Numbered from the stretch's first letter, positions 5,675 through 12,780 are shown. The stretch is 44,413 nt of DNA from Peptococcaceae bacterium 1198_IL3148 (GCA_036763105.1 JBAIYS010000018.1:1-44413); one strand, 5' to 3'. A program made the numbers and translations. Notes: generated by a model not told the origin, from the letters alone.

Positions 5675-6545
5675 CAATCAACCCTTGGCTACCAGCAGAG
5701 TTGCTAAGCTGCTACAGGGTAGAAAAACCCCAATTCAAGATCCTATTGTTAACAAAACTGAAGATGATTCTCTTTTTAAACTTATTCCTATTGATAATGT
5801 TATTCCAGATCCGGATCAGCCAAGAAAAACGTTTTCGGAAGACAAGCTTTCTGAGCTTGCAGCATCTATTAAAGCAAGAGGTATTTTACAACCTATTAGG
5901 GTGGTACCAGCAGATGAGCCTGGAAAATATATAATTGTGAATGGTGAAAGGCGTTGGAGGGCTGCCAAACAAGCTGAACTTAAAGAGGTTCCGGCTTATA
6001 TAGGTGAAGATACTTCAAAGAGTGAAAGATTAATAGATGGTCTTGTGGAAAATATTGTACGTGCTAATTTAAGCTCGATTGAAAAGGCCAATGCAATAGT
6101 TGAGATCCAAAAGGCTAATCCTCAATTATCTGATAAGGCACTGGCTAAGAAAATTGGTATTAGTCGTAACATGCTGTACCGGTTGCTTAATATTCACAAG
6201 CTGCCTGAGTATATGCATGAGATATTTTACGCTGAGAGGTTAACAGATCGTCATGCAAAAGCGTTGTTGATGTTAGATGAACATAAACAGCTGCAAGAAG
6301 AACTATTTCAAAACATATCTGATGAAAAAATATCAGGTACTGAAGCTATTAAGTTAGCAGAAGAATGGTTATCGCAGATAACTAAAAAATCACCAATATC
6401 TAAATTCTATGGTAGCTTTATTACAAAAATAAGCAAGATTGATAAGAAAGTTGAAAAAATGGATGAGACGGAAAAAAATTTAATGAAAGATCAAATTAAA
6501 GATATGAAAAGACTTTTGGATTCTTTAGAATCAAAACTTAAATAA
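5664..6545 (+). CDS. parB: ParB centromere-binding protein, 293 aa
   Basis: It has an N-terminal ParA-interaction region, then a ParB CTPase domain starting IPIDNVIPDPDQPRKTF with GERRWRA at 94-100, a helix-turn-helix of KorB/Spo0J type (LSDKALAKKIGISRNMLYRLL) and a charged C-terminal dimerisation helix. It overlaps parA and is followed by a terminator, so it ends the operon. Its centromere is unknown. Candidates in the window are the 21-bp palindromes and the parS-like 16-mers. Confidence 0.95.
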   Translation: MSVDNQPLATSRVAKLLQGRKTPIQDPIVNKTEDDSLFKLIPIDNVIPDPDQPRKTFSEDKLSELAASIKARGILQPIRVVPADEPGKYIIVNGERRWRAAKQAELKEVPAYIGEDTSKSERLIDGLVENIVRANLSSIEKANAIVEIQKANPQLSDKALAKKIGISRNMLYRLLNIHKLPEYMHEIFYAERLTDRHAKALLMLDEHKQLQEELFQNISDEKISGTEAIKLAEEWLSQITKKSPISKFYGSFITKISKIDKKVEKMDETEKNLMKDQIKDMKRLLDSLESKLK

Positions 6546-6554
6546 TTGACAACT

Positions 6555-6594
6555 ATGGGTATTCAGATTATTAATCTGTTTACCCATATTTTTT
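6555..6594 (+). terminator. Terminator of the par operon
   Basis: ATGGGTA (6555-6561) pairs with TACCCAT (6581-6587), with an inner CAGATT/AATCTG stem, followed by ATTTTTT. It lies 10 bp after the parB stop. Confidence 0.85.
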
Positions 6595-6631
6595 AAAATC
6601 AGATTTTTAAAGGAGGAGTTATTTGTAATTC

Positions 6632-6853
6632 ATGTCTAATAATTATTTTGGAGAGTATTTGGCCCAATTAAGGATAGAAGCAGGTTACTATGATAGAAAA
6701 TCACTGGCTATAGAAAGTGGAATAAGTAATAGCACATTAACACGTATAGAAAATGGGGTAACTAAAAAGCCAGCTCCTGCAACCTTAGATAAATTAGCTA
6801 GTTGTCTTGATGTTCCGGTAGAGCAATTAATGAAGGTTGTTGGGTATTTATAA
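6632..6853 (+). CDS. XRE-family transcription regulator, 73 aa
   Basis: A single Cro/CI-type helix-turn-helix covers almost the whole protein: YLAQLRIEAGY, then SLAIESGISNSTLTRIENG as helices 2-3, then LDKLASCLDVPVEQL. There is no effector domain. The ribosome site AAAGGAGGAG is about 14 nt from the ATG, longer than usual, but a stop codon just upstream excludes a closer in-frame start. The palindrome at 6894-6914 follows the gene. Confidence 0.85.
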   Translation: MSNNYFGEYLAQLRIEAGYYDRKSLAIESGISNSTLTRIENGVTKKPAPATLDKLASCLDVPVEQLMKVVGYL

Positions 6854-6893
6854 GGTAATATTCAAATGATTATGTTTTTTAAATAATGTCTAA

Positions 6894-6914
6894 AGTGTAA
6901 ACCTGGTTTACACT
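6894..6914. repeat. 21-bp palindrome copy, perfect version
   Basis: AGTGTAAACC-T-GGTTTACACT is a perfect inverted repeat, unlike the other complete copies, which differ at one or two positions of symmetry. It lies between the convergent ends of the XRE gene (plus) and the Cys-rich gene (minus). Confidence 0.8.
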
Positions 6915-6966
6915 CTGTTGATTTGTACCAGAGTATAAAACATTGGTATAGTAGTTTGTGTTTTAA

Positions 6967-7302
6967 CTAAAAAGTTACTAGTATATTACTTTGACTTTCG
7001 CAGTGGCTGCAAACGCCTTTTTCTTTATAAAGTACTATAGGAATGATTAATCCTAATTGGCCAGCAATACACGTTCTATGTTGACCGTCAGAGAACTCAT
7101 AATGACCACAATCATATTTAATGATAGTGATTGGAAATCGTTCAAGTGTAGAATATAGGATTGATGCTTTATAGTTACAATTACTTCCTTCTAAATTTAC
7201 TGAGCATATACCATGGCCAATCTTATCACATGTATCTTTTGTAAAGTTAAAGCAAAATGTTTTACCCTCTGGAGAAAAATCGGATACTCTAATACCAGGC
7301 AA
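6967..7302 (-). CDS. Cys-rich protein with a ParB-like DGQHR motif, 111 aa
   Basis: Eight cysteines (17, 25, 33, 42, 65, 78, 98, 101) are spread through the protein. The segment FSDGQHRTCIAGQLGLIIPIVLY (split here as FSDGQHRTCI and AGQLGLIIPIVLY) resembles the NGxHR...A...LG..IP core of ParB/sulfiredoxin-fold domains. The preceding ILYSTLERFPITIIKYDCGHYEF fits the strand before it. The TTG start at 7300-7302 has AGGAGGGG 6 nt upstream. Metal binding is plausible from the cysteines but not shown. I do not recognise a defined family. Confidence 0.6.
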   Translation of the reverse strand: MPGIRVSDFSPEGKTFCFNFTKDTCDKIGHGICSVNLEGSNCNYKASILYSTLERFPITIIKYDCGHYEFSDGQHRTCIAGQLGLIIPIVLYKEKGVCSHCESQSNILVTF

Positions 7303-7421
7303 TTAATTCCCCTCCTATTAATCATTTTAATTATTACTGCATACACAACTATAAATTGCAACTGCATATAATTTCAATCTATAAATCAAACAGATGTTTG
7401 TTATAATATTAATTGGTGATG

Positions 7422-7670
7422 CAAATGTCAAAACTTTATCGAGAACCAATTTATATATATACAGACAATAATAACATACCTAAAAAATTTATTTGGCGTA
7501 GGCGATTTTTTGATGTGCTTGGGTGTAGAGTTATTGAAGATATACCAGATTTCTCTGAATGGTGGCGCAAACGGCAGCCAACTATTTACAGATGTACTAC
7601 TGACAAAAACATTGTTTGTGATTTAATTAAGAGGAATGAAGGTTGGGTATTGGAAAGAATTTGGGATTAA
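7422..7670 (+). CDS. DUF6504-like small protein, 82 aa
   Basis: The layout PIYIYTD...PKKFIWRRRFFDVLGC, then a Trp-rich segment (FSEWWRK), YRCTT and finally GWVLERIWD matches the short family usually annotated DUF6504, which in other Firmicutes lies near lesion-bypass polymerase genes. No such polymerase is near here. The start is uncertain: ATG 7422 is preceded by GGTGAT; GTG 7413 and ATG 7416 are alternatives. TATAAT at 7402-7407 may be its -10 element. Confidence 0.55.
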   Translation, partial: QMSKLYREPIYIYTDNNNIPKKFIWRRRFFDVLGCRVIEDIPDFSEWWRKRQPTIYRCTTDKNIVCDLIKRNEGWVLERIWD

Positions 7671-7719
7671 GCTAGGTAATTAAAAACTTAGCATAATATA
7701 CATTTATAAAAGTTTAATT

Positions 7720-7773
7720 GTTTTCTTATATTGATAAACTTTGTATAATGTTATATTATTGCTATAAGAAAAC
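7720..7773. repeat. 11-bp inverted repeat with internal direct repeat
   Basis: GTTTTCTTATA (7720-7730) is inverted at 7763-7773, and AAACTTTGnAnAATGTTAT is repeated directly at about 7736 and 7770. It lies upstream of the gene at 7836 around a TATAAT, so an operator is more likely than a transposon end. Confidence 0.45.
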
Positions 7774-7835
7774 TTTGCAAAATGTTATTGGGGTTATTTG
7801 TCAATTTACTTGGTTAAAGTATGGGGAGGGGTAAT

Positions 7836-8156
7836 ATGGAAAATAGTGTAGAGTTAGAGCAAGTACCTGAAATTTTGCAAAATGAAGTTAAAGATTATTT
7901 AAAGTCTTATCCAGATGCAAGAATTATTGATGTCAATTTAAGTAAGTCTACACCGTATAAAGATAAAACTATAATTGATAATTCTTACAGGGTATATACA
8001 GAACATGGCAATCTCTTGACGGTGTTCAGATATAATGTTTGTTCTAACCCTGATTTCACTGATTTTAAAGTATATAAAAACAGTATGATAGCCGGTGACA
8101 TAGATGTGTTTATTAAGAAATCAAGATGGTTTTATAGATGGACTGAAGGTAAGTAA
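7836..8156 (+). CDS. Hypothetical protein, 106 aa
   Basis: This is a small soluble protein of unrecognised family. It has an acidic N-terminal helix (VELEQVPEILQNEVKDYLKSYP), then beta-type text with TYRVYTEHGN-like strands (NSYRVYTEHGN) and a C-terminal KSRWFYRWTEGK. ATG 7836 is chosen for its GGGGAGGGG site. It is the first of three small genes (7836, 8188, 8567) reading toward the recombinase with short gaps, so probably one transcript. Confidence 0.65.
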   Translation: MENSVELEQVPEILQNEVKDYLKSYPDARIIDVNLSKSTPYKDKTIIDNSYRVYTEHGNLLTVFRYNVCSNPDFTDFKVYKNSMIAGDIDVFIKKSRWFYRWTEGK

Positions 8157-8187
8157 ATAAAACTACTGTAAAAGGATGGTGATTAAT

Positions 8188-8553
8188 ATGGGTAATTTAA
8201 CTCATGAACAAAAGGGTGTTCTTAAAAGAAAGGCAATGGACAGTATTAAAAAGGCTTTATTGGAAGAAAAATTGGCAGTGATTAAAGAACCGTGGGAAAT
8301 AAGAATTACAAAACGGGCTGACGAGTATTTTGAAATTACAGGTCGCATGTCAAGTTTAACGGTCTATTTGACTGAAACAAATAGCGGTTATCTAGTTTCT
8401 GTTCCCAGTGAACAACGTTGTGGTCATGTACCAGCAGACTGCAATCAGTATGATATTGAAAACTATGTCGGTCTTGAAAATGATATTGATGCCACTACAC
8501 TGGCGACCGGTGTAAGATGGTTAATTCAAAATGGTCATGCTGCCAATATTTAA
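8188..8553 (+). CDS. Hypothetical protein, 121 aa
   Basis: The family is unrecognised. A basic N-terminal helix is followed by beta-rich text (WEIRITKRADEYFEITG, SLTVYLTETNSGYLVSVP), two cysteines and a C-terminal helix ending WLIQNGHAANI. There is no signal or membrane segment. The ATG at 8188 follows AGGATGGTGATT; ATG 8176 is possible. It ends 13 bp before the next gene. Confidence 0.65.
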   Translation: MGNLTHEQKGVLKRKAMDSIKKALLEEKLAVIKEPWEIRITKRADEYFEITGRMSSLTVYLTETNSGYLVSVPSEQRCGHVPADCNQYDIENYVGLENDIDATTLATGVRWLIQNGHAANI

Positions 8554-8566
8554 GGGAGTTGATTAA

Positions 8567-8830
8567 GTGCCAAAGTATGAACTTGATGATAAAACAAAAG
8601 AAATTATATTAGGATTACTAGATAAGTGTGTAGAATTAAATATAGGCAACGTTAAATTCGAGTATTACCCAACACCGGGCGATTCCAGGAACGTTTATTT
8701 TGCACTAGTGGAAATGAAAGAATTCTGGGAGTTGACTGTTGAGGTTAAGGATTTTAGCGTTGGAAACTATATTGATATTTATAAGGTAGTTGATGGTGAA
8801 ATTATTTTTAGACACTCGGAAAGTGCTTAA
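8567..8830 (+). CDS. Hypothetical protein, 87 aa
   Basis: A small acidic protein of unknown family, starting at GTG 8567 with AAGGGAG upstream. It is predicted alpha-beta, with strands NVKFEYYP, NVYFALVE, ELTVEVKDF and YIDIYKVV. It is the last of the three small genes before the recombinase. Confidence 0.6.
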   Translation: MPKYELDDKTKEIILGLLDKCVELNIGNVKFEYYPTPGDSRNVYFALVEMKEFWELTVEVKDFSVGNYIDIYKVVDGEIIFRHSESA

Positions 8831-8884
8831 TATTATAAATTTATTTAAAAACTGAAGCACAAATGCATCCAGGCGGTGGCAACA

Positions 8885-9772
8885 ATGAACATAGATATAT
8901 TTAAAGAGCATTTATTAGATGAAGATAAATCAATAAAGACTATCAATGGTTATATATCAGATCTGAAGGATTTTTTGGTATGGTTTGAAAAATCTAATGG
9001 ATTTAGTGCTGGCGCAAAGGATATAACCAGTATTGACTTGAGGGAATATAGGCAATACTTGCTAAATAAAGGTTTAGCCGTAAGTACAATTAATAGACGT
9101 CTAGCAGCAATAAGAAAATATTTAACATGGGCTAATGAAAAAGGTTTATTACCAACTGGTTTACCGGCCCTTCCTAAAGAGTTGAAAGATAATAGTAGTA
9201 AAACAGCCCCAAGGTCTCTTACAAAAAAGCAGCAAGATGAATTTTTGAAGGTTGTTGAAAGAGGGAGTAATATTAGAGACATCGCAATAATAACATTGTT
9301 TATTAATACTGGCCTTAGAAATAGTGAGTTATGTTCATTGCAAATTAGGGATATAGATGTTTCTGCCCGTAGTGGTTGGTTAACTGTACAAGGGAAAGGT
9401 AATAAATTTAGGAAGATTCCTTTAAACAATGAAGCAAGAAAAGCGTTACAAAATTATTTTGATAATTATCGAGTAGGGGATTTTTTGTTTGTAAGTAGCA
9501 GAGGGCCGAAGGCAGGATCACGATTAACTAATGTTGCGGTACAAAATATTTTTAATAAATATAAAGATCAAGTGCCGTCTATGAGAAATGAAAAGAAAAT
9601 TACTGTACATACTCTAAGACATACATTCGCTACCAGGTTGTTAGAGGCAGGACGGAACTTGGTGGAAGTACAAGCCCTCTTAGGCCATGAAAACATTAAT
9701 ACTACTGCAATATACACAAAGCCACATAAAAGTAGCTTACAGGCTGCTGTAGATAGTTTATGTGATGTGTAA
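8885..9772 (+). CDS. Tyrosine recombinase, XerC/D type, 295 aa
   Basis: The N-terminal core-binding domain (1-100) has the SAM-like [14 protein letters not shown] segment. The catalytic set is visible: R145 (NTGLRNSEL), a beta-hairpin lysine in [12 protein letters not shown]242 and R245 ([11 protein letters not shown]), H268 (LGHENI) and nucleophile Y277 (TAIYTKPH). The size matches Xer-like integrases rather than large phage integrases. Possible jobs are resolving multimers of the replicon or integrating the element. The ATG 8885 follows GGCGGTGG. The stop codon lies inside a copy of the 21-bp palindrome. Confidence 0.9.
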   Translation: MNIDIFKEHLLDEDKSIKTINGYISDLKDFLVWFEKSNGFSAGAKDITSIDLREYRQYLLNKGLAVSTINRRLAAIRKYLTWANEKGLLPTGLPALPKELKDNSSKTAPRSLTKKQQDEFLKVVERGSNIRDIAIITLFINTGLRNSELCSLQIRDIDVSARSGWLTVQGKGNKFRKIPLNNEARKALQNYFDNYRVGDFLFVSSRGPKAGSRLTNVAVQNIFNKYKDQVPSMRNEKKITVHTLRHTFATRLLEAGRNLVEVQALLGHENINTTAIYTKPHKSSLQAAVDSLCDV

Positions 9773-9786
9773 ACCTGGTTGACACT
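9766..9786. repeat. 21-bp palindrome copy overlapping the recombinase stop
   Basis: TGTGTAAACC-T-GGTTGACACT, the only complete copy with T instead of A at position 1. The TAA stop of the recombinase (9770-9772) is formed by the repeat. Confidence 0.8.
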
Positions 9787-9800
9787 TTTAGTATTGTAAT

Positions 9801-9848
9801 CACCATAGAACGTATGTTATACCAAAACAAACTTTACGTTCTATGGTG
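9801..9848. repeat. 13-bp inverted repeat, related to 25079-25146
   Basis: CACCATAGAACGT (9801-9813) pairs perfectly with ACGTTCTATGGTG (9836-9848). The arm CACCAyAGAACGTATG also occurs at 25081-25096, with a diverged partner arm (ACGCTCTATGGCGG). It lies between the recombinase and the convergent ImmA-like gene, with no T-run, so it may be a dispersed element or a recombination site rather than a terminator. Confidence 0.5.
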
Positions 9849-9873
9849 AAACTGAGAGCGTTGCCCAGGTCTT

Positions 9874-10356
9874 TTAAATTAACCCCAAGTTGTTAAGTCT
9901 ATAAATAATTGATTCTTTACTAACCTTAAAATATATACTTAATTCTTTTGTTGTCATATCTTTATACAATTTTTTCATTAGTGTACCAGGCATTAATAAT
10001 TCTGCTGCAAATGTATTTGCTTCCCATTCGATTGGGTTATTTTTTTTAGTAGCAGATTTCATTAAGTCCTCGACACAATAATAACGTTTATCATCATGTA
10101 AATAATAATGTCCTAACTCATGGGCTTTTGTGAACCTTGCAAGATTAGGGTAAGATACTAGATGCTTTTTATTGATACCCATGTAAGTATAATCGTTATC
10201 ATGCATGAGACAGCCGCGAATATGGTCTGGAAAGTTCCATGGAATAAGTTCAACTCCTACTTGTTCGATTATTCCGTCAATATCCAATGGAGTAATAGAT
10301 TCCTCTTTGAAGGTATAATATAAAGATATTGCTTTTTTTATAGCTCTTTTTGACAT
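9874..10356 (-). CDS. ImmA/IrrE-family metallopeptidase, 160 aa
   Basis: It has the zinc motif HELGH at 79-83, and EWEANTFAAELLMP from 110 supplies the third ligand region typical of ImmA/IrrE (DUF955) proteases. The C-terminal half has a helix-turn-helix-like LSIYFKVSKESIIYRLNNLGLI. In ICEBs1, ImmA cleaves the repressor ImmR to induce the element. Here an XRE-family gene lies directly upstream on the same strand (10585-10977). Between them lie a promoter, a cyclic-di-GMP-I riboswitch and a terminator, so expression is probably ligand-gated. The start is ATG 10356 after GGCGGTGGG. The natural substrate is unknown. Confidence 0.9.
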   Translation of the reverse strand: MSKRAIKKAISLYYTFKEESITPLDIDGIIEQVGVELIPWNFPDHIRGCLMHDNDYTYMGINKKHLVSYPNLARFTKAHELGHYYLHDDKRYYCVEDLMKSATKKNNPIEWEANTFAAELLMPGTLMKKLYKDMTTKELSIYFKVSKESIIYRLNNLGLI

Positions 10357-10384
10357 TATTATCCCACCGCCCTTTTATAAGAAA

Positions 10385-10412
10385 ACACCTATCCCTTTTG
10401 GGGATAGGTGTT
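10385..10412 (-). terminator. Terminator hairpin of the riboswitch
   Basis: ACACCTATCCC pairs with GGGATAGGTGT around AAAA-type loop text, with T-runs on both outer sides. On the minus strand it lies between the aptamer and the ImmA-like start codon, the position for transcriptional control by the riboswitch. It may also stop read-through on the plus strand. Confidence 0.8.
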
Positions 10413-10416
10413 TTTA

Positions 10417-10502
10417 GTGCAACTTGGCAATCATAGTTGAATACAACCTTAGACCCAAAGCTTTGCGTCACCGATTTTCATCGGTTTTGCCCCTTAAGAA
10501 TA
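10417..10502 (-). promoter_or_regulatory. Cyclic-di-GMP-I (GEMM) riboswitch aptamer
   Basis: On the minus strand the core reads GGGGCAAAACC, a CCGAT-GAAA-ATCGG hairpin with a GNRA loop, then TGACGCAAAGC, then GGGTCTAAGG, a second hairpin, and GCCAAGTTGC. These match the conserved GGGCAAACC / GACGCAAAGCC / GGNCTAA / GCCAGGTTGC elements of the GEMM-I cyclic-di-GMP aptamer and its tetraloop-receptor layout. It is followed by a terminator and then the ImmA-like gene. Whether ligand turns the gene on or off cannot be read from sequence alone. Confidence 0.9.
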
Positions 10503-10518
10503 AATCTATTTTCCCTTA

Positions 10519-10547
10519 ATTATAGGACTTAAGCCATGTAGAAACAA
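10519..10547 (-). promoter_or_regulatory. Promoter for the riboswitch/ImmA transcript
   Basis: On the minus strand TTGTTT (10542-10547) and TATAAT (10519-10524) are exactly 17 bp apart, placing transcription start just before the aptamer. The metallopeptidase is therefore probably transcribed independently of the upstream XRE gene. Confidence 0.7.
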
Positions 10548-10584
10548 GTATAAATTTGTAACTTCCTAATAGATAAACTATCTT

Positions 10585-10977
10585 TTATCTACTATTCTCT
10601 TTTTGATGTGTTCTTAGTTTGATAAATCTTATAAATTCTAAAATGGATTTTAAGCCTTCTTCATCAATATCTTTAGATTTTCGGTAGTAAGGAAGTTCAC
10701 CGCTTTCTAATAATTCTATATATATATTTTGCAGTTCTGGATCTATTTTTGTAATATCTAATAATTCTTTTCCTGTCAGCAGATAATCTACAGTAGTATT
10801 TAATGCATCAGCAATAGCATTAAGTTTTGTTGCGCTAGTATCTTTTTGTCTTTGGTTTGTCTCTAATAAATAAATATATGTTTTAGAAGTGCCGCTTTCG
10901 GCTGCAAGTTTTTCCTGGCTCCATTTTTTTGATTCTCTTAGTTGTTTAATTCTATCTCCCATTGTCTGTTCAGACAT
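10585..10977 (-). CDS. XRE-family regulator, ImmR-like, 130 aa
   Basis: The N-terminal helix-turn-helix is MGDRIKQLRESKKWSQEKLAAES and TSKTYIYLLETNQ (residues 6-45), followed by the helix ATKLNAIADALNTTVDYLLTG. The C-terminal 60 residues hold an acidic linker and ILEFIRFIKLR, of the size seen in protease-cleaved repressors. Lying upstream of an ImmA-type protease, it is the obvious candidate substrate. The ATG 10977 follows AAGGAGGG. The repeated TAACAAATGTTA words upstream may be its operators. Confidence 0.85.
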   Translation of the reverse strand: MSEQTMGDRIKQLRESKKWSQEKLAAESGTSKTYIYLLETNQRQKDTSATKLNAIADALNTTVDYLLTGKELLDITKIDPELQNIYIELLESGELPYYRKSKDIDEEGLKSILEFIRFIKLRTHQKENSR

Positions 10978-11046
10978 ACATATCCCTCCTTAGAATATGT
11001 AGTTGACATATGTTGCATTATCTAATATTATAACCATATATACATA

Positions 11047-11186
11047 TAACAAATGTTAACATATAAAATGTACTGTGCTGGGGTTTGTGTTATAAAATTA
11101 GATTTAATTAGCTCAACATAGCAAACTAATAGTGTTTTTATTGGTATATAGCGCACAACTTCATTATTTCAGTATAACAAATGTTA
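11047..11186. promoter_or_regulatory. Two copies of the palindrome TAACAAATGTTA
   Basis: Copies lie at 11047-11058 and 11175-11186, the second overlapping the stop codon of the gene at 11184. A related TTGACATATGTTGCA is at about 11003. They flank the region upstream of the XRE gene at 10977, so they are likely operators. The rest of 10978-11183 is AT-rich with no further gene. Confidence 0.5.
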
Positions 11187-11504
11187 ATCACGATTGTTAG
11201 TTATAAGTTTAATAAATTCTGTTAAAGCTATTATTTCATCTTGCGATAAATTAGACACTTCATTTATTAGATTATTAATTTCCGGCCTGAATTTAGTATC
11301 TAGATAATTGTCACCACAAAAAAATTCTTCAATTGTTATGCCAGCTGCTTTACAGTAACCTTCTATCCTATCTATTTTAATGGTTGAATTATCGTTTTCA
11401 GTCCGGGATATAGTGGATTGGTCAACTTTTAAAATCTTAGCCATTTCAATAGTTGATAAACCTAATGTATTTCTAATTTTTTTTAATTTACCTGCAATGT
11501 CCAT
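11184..11504 (-). CDS. XRE-family regulator, 106 aa
   Basis: The helix-turn-helix is in the first 60 residues (LKKIRNTLGLSTIEMAKILKVDQSTISRTEND), then IEGYCKAAGITIEEFF, then a short helical tail (EIIALTEFIKLI) resembling that of the neighbouring 130-aa regulator (LEFIRFIKLR). The two may be paralogues. The ATG 11504 follows AAAAGGAGA. It is divergent from the XRE gene at 11641, which makes the intervening DNA a regulatory hub. Confidence 0.85.
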   Translation of the reverse strand: MDIAGKLKKIRNTLGLSTIEMAKILKVDQSTISRTENDNSTIKIDRIEGYCKAAGITIEEFFCGDNYLDTKFRPEINNLINEVSNLSQDEIIALTEFIKLITNNRD

Positions 11505-11593
11505 ATATTTCTCCTTTTATGCATATTTTGTATATCTAATTATTGTAATCTATTTAAAGATATAAATAAAATGTAAAAAATGCATTACGCCTA

Positions 11594-11622
11594 TTGCAAT
11601 TATGGCAAATATACATTAAAAT
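11594..11622 (+). promoter_or_regulatory. Promoter of the small XRE gene
   Basis: TTGCAA (11594-11599) and TAAAAT (11617-11622) are 17 bp apart, 19 bp before the TTG start. The spacer holds ATGGCAAAT, a possible second half-site with the TTGCAA. Confidence 0.55.
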
Positions 11623-11640
11623 ATACTCAGGTGATGCAAA

Positions 11641-11844
11641 TTGTGCATAGATGTAGGCAAAAGAATTAAAAGATTACGAAAACAACAAAAACTTAGTCAA
11701 AGACAATTAGGTGAATTAACCGGCAAATCACAGGAAACTATTAGTCGTATGGAAAATGGAAAAATTGGTGTATCTCTAGTTTTTTTAAATAAATTATCTA
11801 AAATTTTTAAAATTCCTCTAGATTACTTTTTAAAGCAGAAATAA
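11641..11844 (+). CDS. XRE-family regulator, 67 aa
   Basis: It is a minimal Cro-like protein: VGKRIKRLRKQQKLSQRQLGELTG, KSQETISRMENGK as recognition helix, then LNKLSKIFKIPLDYFLKQK. The TTG start at 11641 has AGGTGATG upstream. It is divergent from the XRE gene at 11184-11504 and followed by its own terminator (11865-11903). Probably one side of a repressor pair controlling this regulatory region. Confidence 0.85.
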   Translation: MCIDVGKRIKRLRKQQKLSQRQLGELTGKSQETISRMENGKIGVSLVFLNKLSKIFKIPLDYFLKQK

Positions 11845-11864
11845 TTTTTAAATTGCATTAAATT

Positions 11865-11903
11865 GCTTGCACTAATTTAACTTTAAACCAGTGCAAGCTT
11901 TTT
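11865..11903 (+). terminator. Terminator of the small XRE gene
   Basis: GCTTGCACT (11865-11873) pairs with AGTGCAAGC (11890-11898), followed by TTTTT. Confidence 0.8.
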
Positions 11904-11931
11904 AACTAAATTGTTCTTTGACAATTATACT
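11902..11931 (+). promoter_or_regulatory. Probable promoter of the HD-GYP leader RNA
   Basis: TTAACT (11902-11907) and TATACT (11926-11931) are 18 bp apart, and transcription would start a few bases before the first stem of the structured leader at about 11940. The -35 is weak. Confidence 0.45.
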
Positions 11932-11934
11932 CAT

Positions 11935-12172
11935 GGTTGCCCGAGGCAGAGAGAGCATAACAACTGTGAGTTATAGGAGAATATTACCGGGCTTGGTGGA
12001 TCATTACCTCACCTCGGGGATAAAGGGGAGCAGTATTGCCAGATCGCCATTTGTTGAGATTTCTACTTATAGAGATAGAAATTAGGCCGGGACGTTAGCA
12101 AACCCAAACGGTAATATTGATGATTAGAATCTAATACTAGGGCTTTTTATAAGCCCTAGTATTAACTGATAA
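11935..12172 (+). ncRNA. Structured leader upstream of the HD-GYP gene, unknown class
   Basis: Paired elements include CCCGAG (11940-11945) with CTCGGG (12013-12018), ATATTACCG (11981-11989) with CGGTAATAT (12109-12117), a TTTCTA/TAGAAA hairpin near 12060-12085, and a perfect 14-bp hairpin (12132-12145 with 12151-12164). The first two pairings cross, implying a pseudoknot or alternative folds, as in a switch. It lies between a promoter and a cyclic-di-GMP phosphodiesterase gene. I checked it by eye against cyclic-di-GMP-I and -II aptamers and other common riboswitches without a match. It may be a new riboswitch or an independent small RNA. Confidence 0.5.
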
Positions 12173-12185
12173 TTAAGTTGGGGGG

Positions 12186-12224
12186 ATGTTTAAATTTATT
12201 ATAACTCCTTGTTGGACATTATGA
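12186..12224 (+). CDS. Possible 12-codon leader peptide coupled to HD-GYP
   Basis: An ATG directly after GGGGG opens a 12-codon frame whose TGA overlaps the ATG of the HD-GYP gene (ATGA). The HD-GYP ATG has no good ribosome site of its own, so the leader would explain its translation by coupling. The GGGGG lies too close to the ATG for an ideal site, so this stays tentative. Confidence 0.35.
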   Translation: MFKFIITPCWTL

Positions 12225-12757
12225 AGCATTTTGATAAAATGTTGTATTTTCACTCAAAACAGGTATCTTCATATTGCATATTATTAGCAGAAGAGTATGG
12301 TTTCAGTAAAGATTTTATTTCTGATGTAAAAATTGCTGGTTTATTACATGACATAGGCAAAATCAGTATATCTAAAGATGTTTTAAATAAAAAAAGCAAA
12401 TTATCTCTAAACGAATATAGTTATGTAAAAAAACACTCTGTAATTGGCTACAATTTATTAAAGTCTATGTCTGTATCTAAGACTGTGCTTGATGGCGTTC
12501 TGTATCACCATGAGCGCTTTGATGGGAAAGGTTACCCAGAAGGTCTTAAAGGATCTGAGATACCAATCACTGGCCGTATTATGGGCCTTGTTGATGCTTA
12601 TAGTGCTATGGTTATGGATCGTCCTTATCGACAAGCATTAACCCATAGTGCAGCATTATTAGAGCTAAGAAAAAATTCTGGTTCGCAATTTGATCCTAGC
12701 TTAATTGATTGTTTTGTTAAAAGTTTTAAGACTGACAAATTATTTTACGTAAAATAA
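12221..12757 (+). CDS. HD-GYP domain cyclic-di-GMP phosphodiesterase, 178 aa
   Basis: The protein is essentially one HD-GYP domain: H11 in the first helix, H43-D44 in AGLLHDIGKI, H96-H97 and the GYP signature HERFDGKGYP (97-106), then DAYSAMVMDRPYR. It lacks a receiver or sensor domain, so control is probably at expression level through the structured leader. HD-GYP enzymes hydrolyse cyclic-di-GMP. Together with the GGDEF protein at 37351 and the riboswitch at 10417 it completes a signalling set. Upstream TTG codons (12209, 12212) are alternative starts. It is 23 bp upstream of ssb. Confidence 0.9.
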   Translation: MKHFDKMLYFHSKQVSSYCILLAEEYGFSKDFISDVKIAGLLHDIGKISISKDVLNKKSKLSLNEYSYVKKHSVIGYNLLKSMSVSKTVLDGVLYHHERFDGKGYPEGLKGSEIPITGRIMGLVDAYSAMVMDRPYRQALTHSAALLELRKNSGSQFDPSLIDCFVKSFKTDKLFYVK

Positions 12758-12780
12758 TTAGATTTTAAGGGGGTTATAAA

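Noticed and set aside
7720-7773. Transposon terminal repeats
   Set aside because: The repeat is only 11 bp, encloses 32 bp, has no transposase and surrounds a promoter-like TATAAT.
11935-12172. Cyclic-di-GMP-I or -II riboswitch before the HD-GYP gene
   Set aside because: The GACGCAAAGC core of class I and the class II pseudoknot sequence are not present; kept as structured RNA of unknown class.
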